Origin: Halobacillus yeomjeoni
GTDB lineage: Bacteria > Bacillota > Bacilli > Bacillales > Halobacillaceae
Reading direction: 5' to 3'
Assembly (NCBI RefSeq): GCF_020171525.1
Contig: NZ_JAIVAI010000001.1
Location: 930,001-994,000 of the forward strand
DNA length: 64,000 nucleotides
The notes under the pieces were generated by a model. That model did not search any database and had not been told where the DNA came from. It saw only the letters and a program-made list of their open reading frames with translations. Shown here in pieces: positions 1-8,216 of the stretch; within the stretch, counting starts at the first letter, position 1; every line of letters begins with the position of its first letter. A program made the translations under genes and the position numbers.

Positions 1-1062
1 AACCGCTTCAAGAATTTCACGGCGTTTTTTCCCTTTGATGGAACCTGTCAATAAAGCCACATTCGCAAGGCCTTCAAACATCCCTTTCAAAGATTGATAA
101 TGTTGTTCGGCGAGGATTTCTGTCGGTACCATGAGTGAACCCTGTTTTCCAGCGGTAATGCTTGCATAGAGAGCAATGGCAGCTACGGCGGTTTTCCCGG
201 AGCCTACATCCCCCTGCAGGAGCCGGTTCATCCGGTATGGACTCTTCATATCTTTCAATATCTCTGCCAAGGAACGCTTCTGCGCCTGAGTCAATTCGAA
301 CGGCAGGGACTGGACGAAATTCGTCAAACGATCGTTATCATAACTTTGTGCATTCCCGGTCGTTGACTCACGGTGGTGCTTTCTCAATAACTGCATCTTT
401 AATTGAAATAGGAGAAATTCCTCATAGATGAACCTCCGTTTGGCGTGCTTGAGCATGATCCGGCTCTCAGGATAATGCATCTGCTTCAATGCCTGCGGTC
501 TTTCCGGGAGTTTATACGTCTTTTGAAGATCTTCTGGTAAAATCTCAGGAATCGCCTCTCCGTACTCATCAATTGCCGATTTGATTATTTTCCGAAGCCG
601 CTGAAGTGAGACACCTTCTTTCAGTGTGTACACCGGCTGAATCGGTTCCTGGCTTTTCGACTCACCTTTTTTGAACTGACTGACGGTGATTTGAAGACGC
701 TGCTGATCCCACTTCCCTGTTACCGTTACGGTATCACCAGGGTTCAACTGTTTTTTAGCAAACGCGCGGTTGAACATGACCGCTTTGACGGCAAACTGCT
801 CGACTTGAAGGGTGAACGTCAGTCTGGACTTTCTTTTCCCGAAATAGCTGAGCGCCGGCTCTGAAACGATCTGCCCTTCGATTGTCGCCTTTTCATTGTG
901 CGTGAGTTCAGTCAACGGTTTCGTTTCATAAGTGTCGTAGCGGAACGGGAAATAAAAAAGCAGATCTTCAATGGTAAAGAGACCCAACTCGTTCAAGTGG
1001 GTCTCGAATTTTTCTCCTACTCCATTTATGTCACTGATCGGTCGGCTTAACACAACATTCAC
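1..1062 (-). CDS. recG: ATP-dependent DNA helicase RecG, N-terminal part (cut by window edge)
   Basis: RecG unwinds and regresses stalled replication forks and branched recombination intermediates. The reading frame is open from a GTG at 1062 to base 1 (354 codons), so the C-terminal helicase half lies outside the window. The start of the protein carries the wedge/OB-fold region (INGVGEKFETHL, then LLFYFPFRYDTYE). Helicase motif I is visible near the cut end as LLQGDVGSGKTAVA, followed by MVPTEILAEQHY. The GTG overlaps the sdaAA stop, implying translational coupling; a second GTG at 1053 is an alternative start. The order sdaAB-sdaAA-recG matches other Bacillaceae. Confidence 0.95.
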   Translation of the reverse strand, partial: MNVVLSRPISDINGVGEKFETHLNELGLFTIEDLLFYFPFRYDTYETKPLTELTHNEKATIEGQIVSEPALSYFGKRKSRLTFTLQVEQFAVKAVMFNRAFAKKQLNPGDTVTVTGKWDQQRLQITVSQFKKGESKSQEPIQPVYTLKEGVSLQRLRKIIKSAIDEYGEAIPEILPEDLQKTYKLPERPQALKQMHYPESRIMLKHAKRRFIYEEFLLFQLKMQLLRKHHRESTTGNAQSYDNDRLTNFVQSLPFELTQAQKRSLAEILKDMKSPYRMNRLLQGDVGSGKTAVAAIALYASITAGKQGSLMVPTEILAEQHYQSLKGMFEGLANVALLTGSIKGKKRREILEAV

Positions 1063-1943
1063 TCTTTCTTCAACGAAATTCCGTACACTTTTGCTTCCAG
1101 TTCTCGACCTGTCGGTGTAGCAGCCAGGCCGCCTTGAGCCGTTTCACGGAAGGCAGACGGCATGCGCTGTCCGACTTTATACATCGCATCGATGACTTCA
1201 TCACAAGGGATACGGCTTGTGACACCGGCAAGTGCCATATCAGCGGCTGTGACGGCATTCGATGCCCCCATGGCATTCCTCTTGACGCAAGGGACTTCGA
1301 CGAGTCCTGCGACTGGATCACAAATCAAACCAAGCATGTTTTTCAAAGTGATCGCCATCGCTTCTGCCGACTGGGAAGGCGTCCCTCCAGCCATTTCAAC
1401 GATAGCTGCCGCCGCCATCCCCGCTGCAGAACCGACCTCAGCCTGGCATCCACCTGCAGCACCGGAGATCGATGCATTGTTCGCGACTACAAAGCCGAAA
1501 GCTCCTGAGGTGAACAAGTAACGGACCATTTGATCACGTGTCGGGTTCAATTGATTTTTAACAGCAAAGAGCGTACCTGGTACACATCCCGCACTTCCGG
1601 CTGTCGGTGTTGCGCAGATGGTTCCCATCGCTGCATTCACTTCATTCGTTGCCACTGCTTTACTGACCGCATCCATCACAAGGTTGCCGGACAATGGCGT
1701 GTGGTTCTTCATGTAATTTTGGATAAGGACCGCATCTCCACCTGTCAATCCGCTGTGGGATTTGACCCCTTTCAATCCATCTTCAATCGCTTTTTCCATG
1801 ACATCCAGATTCTTCTCCATCTGGCCATAGACCTGCTCTCGAGTCATTTGTTTCACTTCCATCTCCTGACGAATCATCACTTCAGAGATTTGAATGTCCT
1901 GACTTTCGGCAAGTTCTACTAACTCCGCTACATTTCGAAACAT
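1059..1943 (-). CDS. sdaAA: L-serine dehydratase, iron-sulfur type, alpha subunit
   Basis: This is the catalytic subunit of the two-subunit [4Fe-4S] L-serine ammonia-lyase, which converts L-serine to pyruvate and ammonia in the cytoplasm. The 294-residue length is normal for Bacillota. Conserved cysteine segments that can hold the cluster are visible: TICATPTAGSAGCVPG, GGCQAEVGSA and LICDPVAGLVEVPCVKRN. It lies 23 bases downstream of sdaAB on the same strand and overlaps recG by four bases, so the three genes form one operon. Identification is from motifs and gene order. Confidence 0.95.
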   Translation of the reverse strand: MFRNVAELVELAESQDIQISEVMIRQEMEVKQMTREQVYGQMEKNLDVMEKAIEDGLKGVKSHSGLTGGDAVLIQNYMKNHTPLSGNLVMDAVSKAVATNEVNAAMGTICATPTAGSAGCVPGTLFAVKNQLNPTRDQMVRYLFTSGAFGFVVANNASISGAAGGCQAEVGSAAGMAAAAIVEMAGGTPSQSAEAMAITLKNMLGLICDPVAGLVEVPCVKRNAMGASNAVTAADMALAGVTSRIPCDEVIDAMYKVGQRMPSAFRETAQGGLAATPTGRELEAKVYGISLKKE

Positions 1944-1966
1944 AAACAGTCTCCTTTTCGAAAAAG

Positions 1967-2629
1967 TTATTCTGATATTTTAGCGACCTGTGTGATATGG
2001 TCGGCGCGTTCTAATTCATTCAATATAGAATCATCGATATTCTGATCCATCTCGATGACCATCAAAGCTTGTTCCCCTTGAGCCTTACGGGATACTTCCA
2101 TTCTTCCGATGTTGATTTGGTGCTTCGCCAAAATGGCTGTTGCAGAAGCGATGGCCCCGTACCGGTCATTATGGATAAGAAGAATGGCAGGATGGCTTCC
2201 GGACAGGTGAAGTTCAAAGCCGTTCAATTCTGTGATTTCAGCTTTTCCTCCACCGATCGAAATACCGACCAACTCCAACTCTCCGTCGTCATCGCCGATC
2301 TTCAAACGGGCTGTATTCGGATGATCCGTGTGAGCATCTTCCTCATGGAAACGCACCTTCATCCCATTACTGCGTGCTGTTTCAAGAGCTTGTGCAATTC
2401 TCTGGTCATAGGTTTCATAATCCAGTAATCCACCGATGATCGCTACATCAGTCCCGTGACCTTTGTAGGTTTTGGCAAAAGATCCATATAAATGGACATG
2501 CGCATATTTCGGTTCACGGCCGAAAAGGTGGCGTGCTGCTCGTCCTATTCTGGCAGCCCCTGCCGTATGTGAACTGGACGGTCCGATCATGACCGGACCG
2601 ATGATATCAAATACAGATCTGTACTTCAT
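1967..2629 (-). CDS. sdaAB: L-serine dehydratase, iron-sulfur type, beta subunit
   Basis: This is the regulatory subunit of the Fe-S serine dehydratase and the first gene of the sdaAB-sdaAA-recG operon. The N-terminus has the family signature IGPSSSHTAGAARIGRAAR. The last ~75 residues (from LHLSGSHPAILLIHNDRYGA) form an ACT domain, the usual site for serine or allosteric binding. Length (220 aa) is typical. A candidate catabolite control site lies about 45 bases upstream of the ATG. Confidence 0.95.
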   Translation of the reverse strand: MKYRSVFDIIGPVMIGPSSSHTAGAARIGRAARHLFGREPKYAHVHLYGSFAKTYKGHGTDVAIIGGLLDYETYDQRIAQALETARSNGMKVRFHEEDAHTDHPNTARLKIGDDDGELELVGISIGGGKAEITELNGFELHLSGSHPAILLIHNDRYGAIASATAILAKHQINIGRMEVSRKAQGEQALMVIEMDQNIDDSILNELERADHITQVAKISE

Positions 2630-2670
2630 TTCACTTCACCGTCCCTTATTCTATGTATCTATATTCTATC

Positions 2671-2686
2671 GAGAAAACGCTTTCTA
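2671..2686 (-). promoter_or_regulatory. Candidate cre (CcpA) site upstream of sdaAB
   Basis: Read on the minus strand, TAGAAAGCGTTTTCTC is a near-palindrome matching the cre consensus except at two outer positions. It sits between a possible -10 (TAAAAT, about 2710) and the sdaAB start, where bound CcpA would act as a roadblock. Repression of serine catabolism by sugars is inference. Confidence 0.45.
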
Positions 2687-2792
2687 GCACAAGGTGATCC
2701 ATACTCATTTTATCACAATCCTTGAAATTACGCTTTTCATTTTTGGAAAACCGCCTTTCACCAAATATTGGTTTCCTTTACTTTTTTAATTT

Positions 2793-3342
2793 GGCTCTGT
2801 TAAAGGGTGGTGTTGATATTTTAAATAATTATCAAATATCCCCAGTATGGGATTAGGTGTCCGGTCCGTTATTTACGCAGAGTATGGGATGGCAGAGAAA
2901 ACAGTCCGCTTTCCGCGGGGGACGCTTGAGCCTCATCGAACTTCGTTCTCCGGGGTCTCACCTTGTTCCTTTTTCCCGCAGGAGTCTACCTGTTTTCCCT
3001 GCCATCCCTTTCGTAGTTGGTGTAACGGACTTCGGTTATGGTCTTTCCGACCTACTACTTTGAGGAGGCTCACGGCACTCCACGGAAAGGGATTCATTCC
3101 CAAGGCCGCCTACACAAATTCTCGGACAGAAAGAGCTGATATGAGCTCACATGTAAAATAACAATACCAAGCAATTACAGAACCTTCGTAAAAAGATTGA
3201 AAACCAAAAGGTACGACATTCTATTTAAATGGTTTTCATTTGTAAATTAAACTTTTTAAATGAAAGTAAAGCATGGTTGAAGCAACTATTCACTCACAAA
3301 AGTCTCAAAACGAATAAATCAACACTAAACTTTAACAGAGCC
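2793..3342. mobile_element. Non-autonomous inserted element (MITE-like), copy A, composite
   Basis: The 550-bp element begins GGCTCTGTTAAAG and ends CTTTAACAGAGCC, an inverted repeat. Flanking octamers TTTAATTT (2785-2792) and TTTTATTT (3343-3350) match at 7 of 8 bases, consistent with a decayed 8-bp target duplication. It contains module 1 (2886-3008), half of module 2 (about 3056-3110) and a degenerate internal end at about 3183. A further 160-bp tail ends in the terminal sequence also seen at the right end of copy D. There is no transposase; the apparent ORFs inside simply read through the palindromes. Confidence 0.8.
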
Positions 3343-3584
3343 TTTTATTTACTGTAAAAATTACACGCTCTATTTCCAACATTCCTTTAAACTTTTACAG
3401 CTGTAACTTGGATGCCTCATTATTTACCTCTATCCTTAGAATAGATTTTCGATCAATACAGAACGTTACGAAGCAGAAACCACTGTTAAAGCGTTGAAAA
3501 AATGTTTGGAAGAGAGTAGAATGGATTCTTGTGGGTTACTCGGTAACCGGGCGGGAGAGGGCTAATTTCATAGAGGAGATTGAA

Positions 3585-4853
3585 ATGCTCAATCAGCAAC
3601 AGAACAAGCTGAGCTGGAAGAAAGAATTCATGGCTGGACTCATCGGATATTTCACGACGGTTTACATCGTAGCCGTCAACAGTCAGATCCTTGAGAGTGC
3701 AGGACTACCGCTTGAAAGCGGGATGGTCGCCACAATTCTTGCCAGTGCAGTCGGCTGTTTGATCATGGCCATATACGCAAACGCGCCTATGGTTCTCATT
3801 CCAGGTATGGGTGTCAACGCACTTTTCGCCTACTCGATCGTAGAAGGTTCAGGCTTGACTTTCCAGCAAGGACTAGCCGTCGTCTTAATTGCTTCCTTGA
3901 TATTTTTGGTTACGGCATTTACAAGACTTGGAGATTGGTTGAAACACGCCATCCCCCAATCGTTGAAACATGCTATAACCGTCGGGTTAGGTTTATTCCT
4001 TACATTGATCGGTTTGGAAAAAGGCGGTCTCGTCGTCCGTGGAGAGCATTCCTTGATTACACTCGGGAATCCTTCTTCAGCAATGGTGATTACAAGTTTG
4101 TTGACCTTGTTCATCGGAATTTTTCTGTTCACACGAAATGTACCAGGGAACTTCCTGGTTACGATGATCATCGGGACGATCATCGCACATTTCACAGGGA
4201 TTCTCGGACAACCTGGTCGAATGATTTCCTTGAGCGAACAATCTTGGGTATTCATGCCTGATTTCAGCGTCATCAGCCAATTCGGCTTTTGGATGGCGGT
4301 CTTTCCGCTTGCGATTGTCCTCATCTTCGAAAATATGGGATTGATCCATGGACAGTTGAACATGCTTCAACAGGAAGATAAATTCAAGCGCTCCTATCAA
4401 GCTACAGCTTTTTCTGCTTTGACCAGCGGCTTTTTCGGGACATCCCCGACCGTATCATCTGCAGAAAGTGCGGCTGTCATCGCTTCAGGAGGGAAATCAG
4501 GAAGAGCAGCGATCACGATGGCTGTTTTATTCATCGGGACACTTTTATTCATCCCTTGGATTTCCATGGTGCCATCGACCGCTATCAGTCCGATTCTGAT
4601 TATCGTCGGTGCATTGATGGTGCAGAACATAAAAGAAATACCGATGGATCAATTATCCGAAACGATGCCGGCATTCTTGATCATCGTCATGATTCCATTC
4701 ACTTATTCCATCGCAGATGGAATGGCATTCGGATTCATCGCTTACCCGATCGTGAAGTTCGCCATGGGCAGACAACGAGAACTGTCAACGCCAGTCGTTC
4801 TTATCGCCATGGTCTTTCTCATTGAATTTATTATGCGAACGCTCGGACATTGA
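3585..4853 (+). CDS. NCS2-family guanine/hypoxanthine (purine) permease
   Basis: This polytopic membrane protein of the AzgA/PbuG branch imports purine bases by proton symport. I place the start at the ATG at 3585 because it follows AGAGGAGAT by four bases; an upstream in-frame GTG (3531) lacks a ribosome site. The protein is 422 residues with about 12 hydrophobic segments. Family motifs include LIPGMGVNALFAYS near residue 70 and the GTSPTVSSAESAAVIASGG stretch in the second half. I looked for a purine riboswitch upstream and did not see one. A strong terminator follows. Confidence 0.88.
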   Translation: MLNQQQNKLSWKKEFMAGLIGYFTTVYIVAVNSQILESAGLPLESGMVATILASAVGCLIMAIYANAPMVLIPGMGVNALFAYSIVEGSGLTFQQGLAVVLIASLIFLVTAFTRLGDWLKHAIPQSLKHAITVGLGLFLTLIGLEKGGLVVRGEHSLITLGNPSSAMVITSLLTLFIGIFLFTRNVPGNFLVTMIIGTIIAHFTGILGQPGRMISLSEQSWVFMPDFSVISQFGFWMAVFPLAIVLIFENMGLIHGQLNMLQQEDKFKRSYQATAFSALTSGFFGTSPTVSSAESAAVIASGGKSGRAAITMAVLFIGTLLFIPWISMVPSTAISPILIIVGALMVQNIKEIPMDQLSETMPAFLIIVMIPFTYSIADGMAFGFIAYPIVKFAMGRQRELSTPVVLIAMVFLIEFIMRTLGH

Positions 4854-4863
4854 TTATAATGAA

Positions 4864-4901
4864 GAAAAAGCTATTTCCGCCAAGGAAATAGCTTTTTCTT
4901 T
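4864..4901 (+). terminator. Rho-independent terminator after the purine permease
   Basis: A perfect 15-bp stem (GAAAAAGCTATTTCC and its complement, 5-base loop) is followed by TTTC-rich sequence. It may also serve the convergent gene at 4900-5289. Confidence 0.85.
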
Positions 4902-5289
4902 ACCACCTGAGGGATATGGTCAAATAACAACAGTCCACACCTTCGTATGTCCCTGTCATTTTCACACGTAATCCATCCGGGTTGTAATGAATATCTGCAT
5001 CTGATTGTATCCCCGCCCCCGTCAACAAATCATCCACTGTCCCCTGATCGTTTTTTTGTGCTGCTTTCATCACTTGTTCTGCAAAATCTTGAGAATCTTT
5101 GACTTTTTGAAGGAATTGATTGGCATCTTGAGTCAGCCGCTGCATCATTGTGACTGAATCCACGAATATCTCGGGATCCACCGGTGGATATTGACGGTTG
5201 TAATAAAAGTATGATTCAGGGCGGAAATACCATGGCCTGAACGGAGCAAAGCCTGGAGCCGTGGAATAACCATAACAAAGGTGGCACAT
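4900..5289 (-). CDS. Hypothetical protein, 129 aa
   Basis: I do not recognise this family. The ATG at 5289 is chosen because GGAAAGGAGGAAG lies just upstream; the frame stays open 41 codons further without a ribosome site. The N-terminus is short, aromatic and proline-rich (MCHLCYGYSTAPGFAPF, then PESYFYYNRQYPPVD). A helical middle (residues ~40-85) and a C-terminus that looks like beta strands follow. There is no signal peptide or transmembrane segment. The Cys and Tyr/Pro-rich head is reminiscent of spore-associated small proteins, but that is only an impression. Confidence 0.65.
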   Translation of the reverse strand: MCHLCYGYSTAPGFAPFRPWYFRPESYFYYNRQYPPVDPEIFVDSVTMMQRLTQDANQFLQKVKDSQDFAEQVMKAAQKNDQGTVDDLLTGAGIQSDADIHYNPDGLRVKMTGTYEGVDCCYLTISLRW

Positions 5290-5489
5290 GTAACTTCCTC
5301 CTTTCCATAATATATATGGAAAGTGTTTAAGAGATATTTCCATAAATGAAGGATTATCATCTTTTCCTTTTAACCCCACACTTTCATCGAATTCCCCTTC
5401 TAAAATCACCATTAATCAAGAGGATTTTCCCACCCGATTAAGCTTTTTGATATTTTTTTGAAAATTTTGTCGAATTTCACTCGAATAAG

Positions 5490-5514
5490 GTTTCAAAAGA
5501 ACCTGACTGGGAAT
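5490..5514 (+). promoter_or_regulatory. Sigma-B-like promoter for the channel gene
   Basis: GTTTCA, a 13-base spacer, then GGGAAT resembles the general-stress consensus GTTTAA-N13/15-GGGWAW. The predicted transcript begins at about 5522, which excludes the upstream start codons and supports the ATG at 5551. Confidence 0.5.
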
Positions 5515-5550
5515 AGCTTAATGTACTACAAAAGTAAAGGGGGAACTCTA

Positions 5551-7101
5551 ATGAATTTCAATTCCATGCAGCAAGAATTCTTCAACTTAGCCGGCAAATT
5601 ACCTGAACTCATTTTAGCCCTGATTGTCCTTCTTCTTGGTTATATCATTGCTAAAGCAGTAGAAGGTGCAGTAAGGAAAGGACTCCGCAAGACCAGTTGG
5701 GATGAGAAACTGTTCCAGCAAAGTGATGAGAAAAGAAACTCGAAGTATTCCAGTGAAAATATCATAGCTAAAGTAGCCTTTTGGCTCGTCATGATTTTCG
5801 CATTTGTATGGTTTTTCAATATCTTGAGTTTAAGCTTCATCGCTCAACCTTTGGTTTCCATGCTTTCTTCGATTACTGGAGCCATTCCGAACATCATCAA
5901 AGCTGCTCTCATTCTCATTTTTGCATACGTCATTGCTTTAATATTGAAGAAATTGATCCAAAGCGGGGGACGTAAAGCGAAGGCTGACAAGTTCTTAATC
6001 AAAACGAAAGCTGTAGAAGATGAAGAATCCGGACAAAAAGCGATTGATGCTGCAGCACAAATCGTCTTTTATCTAGTCTTATTGATTTTCTTACCTGCCG
6101 TATTGGGTGCGCTTCAACTCGAAGGCATCAGCGCTCCGTTCGCAGGAATGTTGAACAGCATCCTGTCATTCATACCTAAATTGTTTGCCGCTGCACTGAT
6201 CTTCCTGATCGGTTATGTAGTCGCTCGTCTTGTCCGAAGTATTTTAAGCAGTTTCCTGAAGAGTATCGGAACTGAGAAGCTTGCTGAAAGATTCAACATG
6301 AACCAAGTGTTCAAAGGCACAACTGTGTCAGATGTCATCGGCATGATCGCGTTCATCCTGATCATGATTCCTGTAACCATCTCTGCTTTGGAGACGTTGA
6401 ATATCCGTGGAATCTCTGAACCAGCCATCAGCATGTTGAACGACATTTTGACGATGCTCCCTGAGATCGCTACAGCTATTCTGTTCATTCTAGTTGGTAT
6501 TGCCCTTGGTAAAATTCTCAAGGGAATCGTTTCTTCTATACTTGACCGTCTAGGCTTCAACAGCCTGCTTCATAAAATGGGTCTCGGAGCCATAGACGAA
6601 GGTGAAAATAAAACAAGTCTTTCAGAAATTGTCGGATACATCGTCCAAATTTTAGTCGTGTTCCTATTCGTAGTCGAAGCGATGCAGATTCTTAACCTGG
6701 CCTTCATGGTAGAATTAGCAACAGGTGTAGCCGCCTACCTGCCATCCGTACTAGCAGCCATCTTGATCATCGGCTTCGGTTTGTGGCTGGCAAATCTGAC
6801 TGCGAACTTACTGGGGAATATCCTACAAAGTTCAACTGGTGCTCCTCATATCCTAAGTCTGATCGCCAAATATGCCATCATCGTATTTGCCGTATTCATG
6901 GCTCTCGATCAACTGGGTATTGCTGAATCCATCATTAACACAGCGTTCATGCTCATCCTGGGTGGACTGGCTTTAGCCTTCGGTCTTGCTTTCGGATTAG
7001 GAGGAAGAGACAAAGCCTCTAAATATTTAGAGAAAATGGATAACCGTCTCAACGAAGTGAATGTCAATCGCACCGATAATAACGACCAGAATAATTTATA
7101 A
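5551..7101 (+). CDS. Mechanosensitive ion channel-type membrane protein with repeated conserved TM helices
   Basis: The 516-residue protein is built from about five repeats of a hydrophobic unit of the type PxxIxAALIFxIGYxVARLVR (for example near residues 25, 120, 215, 310 and 430). This is the conserved-TM-helix family found beside MscS-like channels, and it lacks an obvious MscS beta-domain. The likely role is relief of osmotic pressure, fitting an organism that meets salinity changes. The start at 5551 follows AAAGGGGG. The last ~25 residues are polar. A sigma-B-like promoter precedes it and a strong terminator follows. Confidence 0.8.
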   Translation: MNFNSMQQEFFNLAGKLPELILALIVLLLGYIIAKAVEGAVRKGLRKTSWDEKLFQQSDEKRNSKYSSENIIAKVAFWLVMIFAFVWFFNILSLSFIAQPLVSMLSSITGAIPNIIKAALILIFAYVIALILKKLIQSGGRKAKADKFLIKTKAVEDEESGQKAIDAAAQIVFYLVLLIFLPAVLGALQLEGISAPFAGMLNSILSFIPKLFAAALIFLIGYVVARLVRSILSSFLKSIGTEKLAERFNMNQVFKGTTVSDVIGMIAFILIMIPVTISALETLNIRGISEPAISMLNDILTMLPEIATAILFILVGIALGKILKGIVSSILDRLGFNSLLHKMGLGAIDEGENKTSLSEIVGYIVQILVVFLFVVEAMQILNLAFMVELATGVAAYLPSVLAAILIIGFGLWLANLTANLLGNILQSSTGAPHILSLIAKYAIIVFAVFMALDQLGIAESIINTAFMLILGGLALAFGLAFGLGGRDKASKYLEKMDNRLNEVNVNRTDNNDQNNL

Positions 7102-7111
7102 AATGTTTAAT

Positions 7112-7139
7112 AGCCCAAGCCTTTTGGCTTGGGCTTTTT
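7112..7139 (+). terminator. Terminator after the channel gene
   Basis: AGCCCAAGCC/GGCTTGGGCT stem with a 4-base loop, followed by TTTT. Confidence 0.9.
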
Positions 7140-7163
7140 ACTTGATTTGATAATCATTGAGGA

Positions 7164-7202
7164 GAGCCCTGGACTCATCTCTTCAATTGAGATGAAGGGC
7201 TC
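7164..7202. repeat. Two-part inverted repeat between convergent genes
   Basis: GAGCCCT-ggac-TCATCTC-ttcaatt-GAGATGA-AGGGCTC folds into an almost continuous stem without a T-run on either strand. It lies past the stop of the Spo0E-like gene (minus strand) and may protect its 3' end; the function is unknown. Confidence 0.5.
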
Positions 7203-7236
7203 AGCTCTCACAATCCTTTCAGTAATACCCCTGAAA

Positions 7237-7401
7237 CTATTTTTTCTTATTCGTGATAGAGCGTCTGGTAAGTTCGTTCAATAAGTCATCCAAGGATTGT
7301 GAAACCTCTAACACTTGGGGGTTGTGCGGATCTTCTAAATACAGCTTTTGCATCGTCTGCCGCATTTGATCGATCTGGGCCTCTAGTTCTCTCTCATCCA
7401 C
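7237..7401 (-). CDS. Spo0E-like small regulator (aspartyl-phosphate phosphatase family)
   Basis: The 54-residue protein carries the family motif SQSLDDLLNEL preceded by a short helix and the DPHNPQVLEV turn. Spo0E-family members dephosphorylate Spo0A~P and delay sporulation. The GTG at 7401 is chosen because GGGGGTGAT lies just upstream; the frame runs to a further start at 7455 that lacks a ribosome site. It is one of three such genes in this window (see 32255 and 36448). Family membership is clear from the motif; the target is inferred. Confidence 0.8.
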   Translation of the reverse strand: MDERELEAQIDQMRQTMQKLYLEDPHNPQVLEVSQSLDDLLNELTRRSITNKKK

Positions 7402-7487
7402 ACAATCACCCCCACTTATTATATACAACTTTTTTACTAAAACATCAAAATTCAATATGCTCTATTGGTAAGTTGTTTACCTCCAAG

Positions 7488-7521
7488 AAAGGCTGCCAGA
7501 TCCAATTATCCGGCAGCCTTT
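7488..7521 (-). terminator. Terminator after the YdcZ-type gene
   Basis: AAAGGCTGCC/GGCAGCCTTT, 10-bp perfect stem with T-rich sequence on the minus strand side. Confidence 0.75.
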
Positions 7522-7549
7522 ATATAAAGTCTATGTAGAGTACGGTCCG

Positions 7550-7984
7550 TCATTTCTTCGTATAAAGTAAAATAGCAATCACCATTAAGATCATTCCCGT
7601 AATTCTCTGCCAATCCAGCGGAATCTGTTTCATCCCAAGCCACCCGAAGTGATCGATCATAGAACTTGTGATGATCTGAGCAGTAATTAAAGTAAAGATA
7701 GCCGCCCCTACCCCGATTCTCGGAACGGATAAAACCATCGTGGAAACGAAAAACGCTCCCAACATTCCTCCGATGAGCTGCCATTTGGGAACTTGGAAGA
7801 CATGAATCAAGTTTCCTCTCCCAAAGAACAACATGACGAGAAACAAAGTTACTGTTCCAACTAGAAAGGAAACGAACGCTCCTTCAAAAACTCCTATTTT
7901 CTGTCCGAGTCCTCCGTTAACGGTGGACTGGATCGCAACACCTATCCCCCCGATGAATACGAGAAGTATGATCAACCACTGCAC
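7550..7984 (-). CDS. DMT-family membrane protein, YdcZ type (DUF606)
   Basis: The 144-residue integral membrane protein has four to five hydrophobic helices. It shows the YdcZ pattern: GVAIQSTVNGGLG at the start, PRIGVGAAIFTLITAQIITS mid-protein and a DHFGWLG loop. These half-size drug/metabolite transporter relatives probably act as dimers; the substrate is unknown. Translation starts at a GTG behind GAGGGGGGAG. It appears monocistronic. Confidence 0.85.
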   Translation of the reverse strand: MQWLIILLVFIGGIGVAIQSTVNGGLGQKIGVFEGAFVSFLVGTVTLFLVMLFFGRGNLIHVFQVPKWQLIGGMLGAFFVSTMVLSVPRIGVGAAIFTLITAQIITSSMIDHFGWLGMKQIPLDWQRITGMILMVIAILLYTKK

Positions 7985-8216
7985 AAAGCTCCCCCCTCTT
8001 AACTAACATTAGAAGTTATTGTTGATTTATAACTCCTTTTCATTAACTTAATATAGTTTTCTAATAATCTTCTGTATTACATTCAATGAATCCCCGCCTG
8101 TCTCCTTTATAAAAAATAAAAGAGTCCAGACAATACGGATTAAAGTCATCATACATGCAATTTCCGTTTGTTTCCATTATTGTAAAATAGTACAGAAAAA
8201 AAGGAGGATGTAAACG

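Noticed and set aside
2847-3161. 104-residue ORF inside element A, and similar ORFs inside B and C (15299-15601, 28004-28210)
   Set aside because: They read through palindromic modules, appear on either strand, lack ribosome sites and show no homology to transposases.
3361-3584. Possible purine riboswitch in front of the NCS2 permease
   Set aside because: The conserved loop sequences of purine or other nucleobase riboswitches are absent; only a short GGTTACTCGGTAACC hairpin is present.
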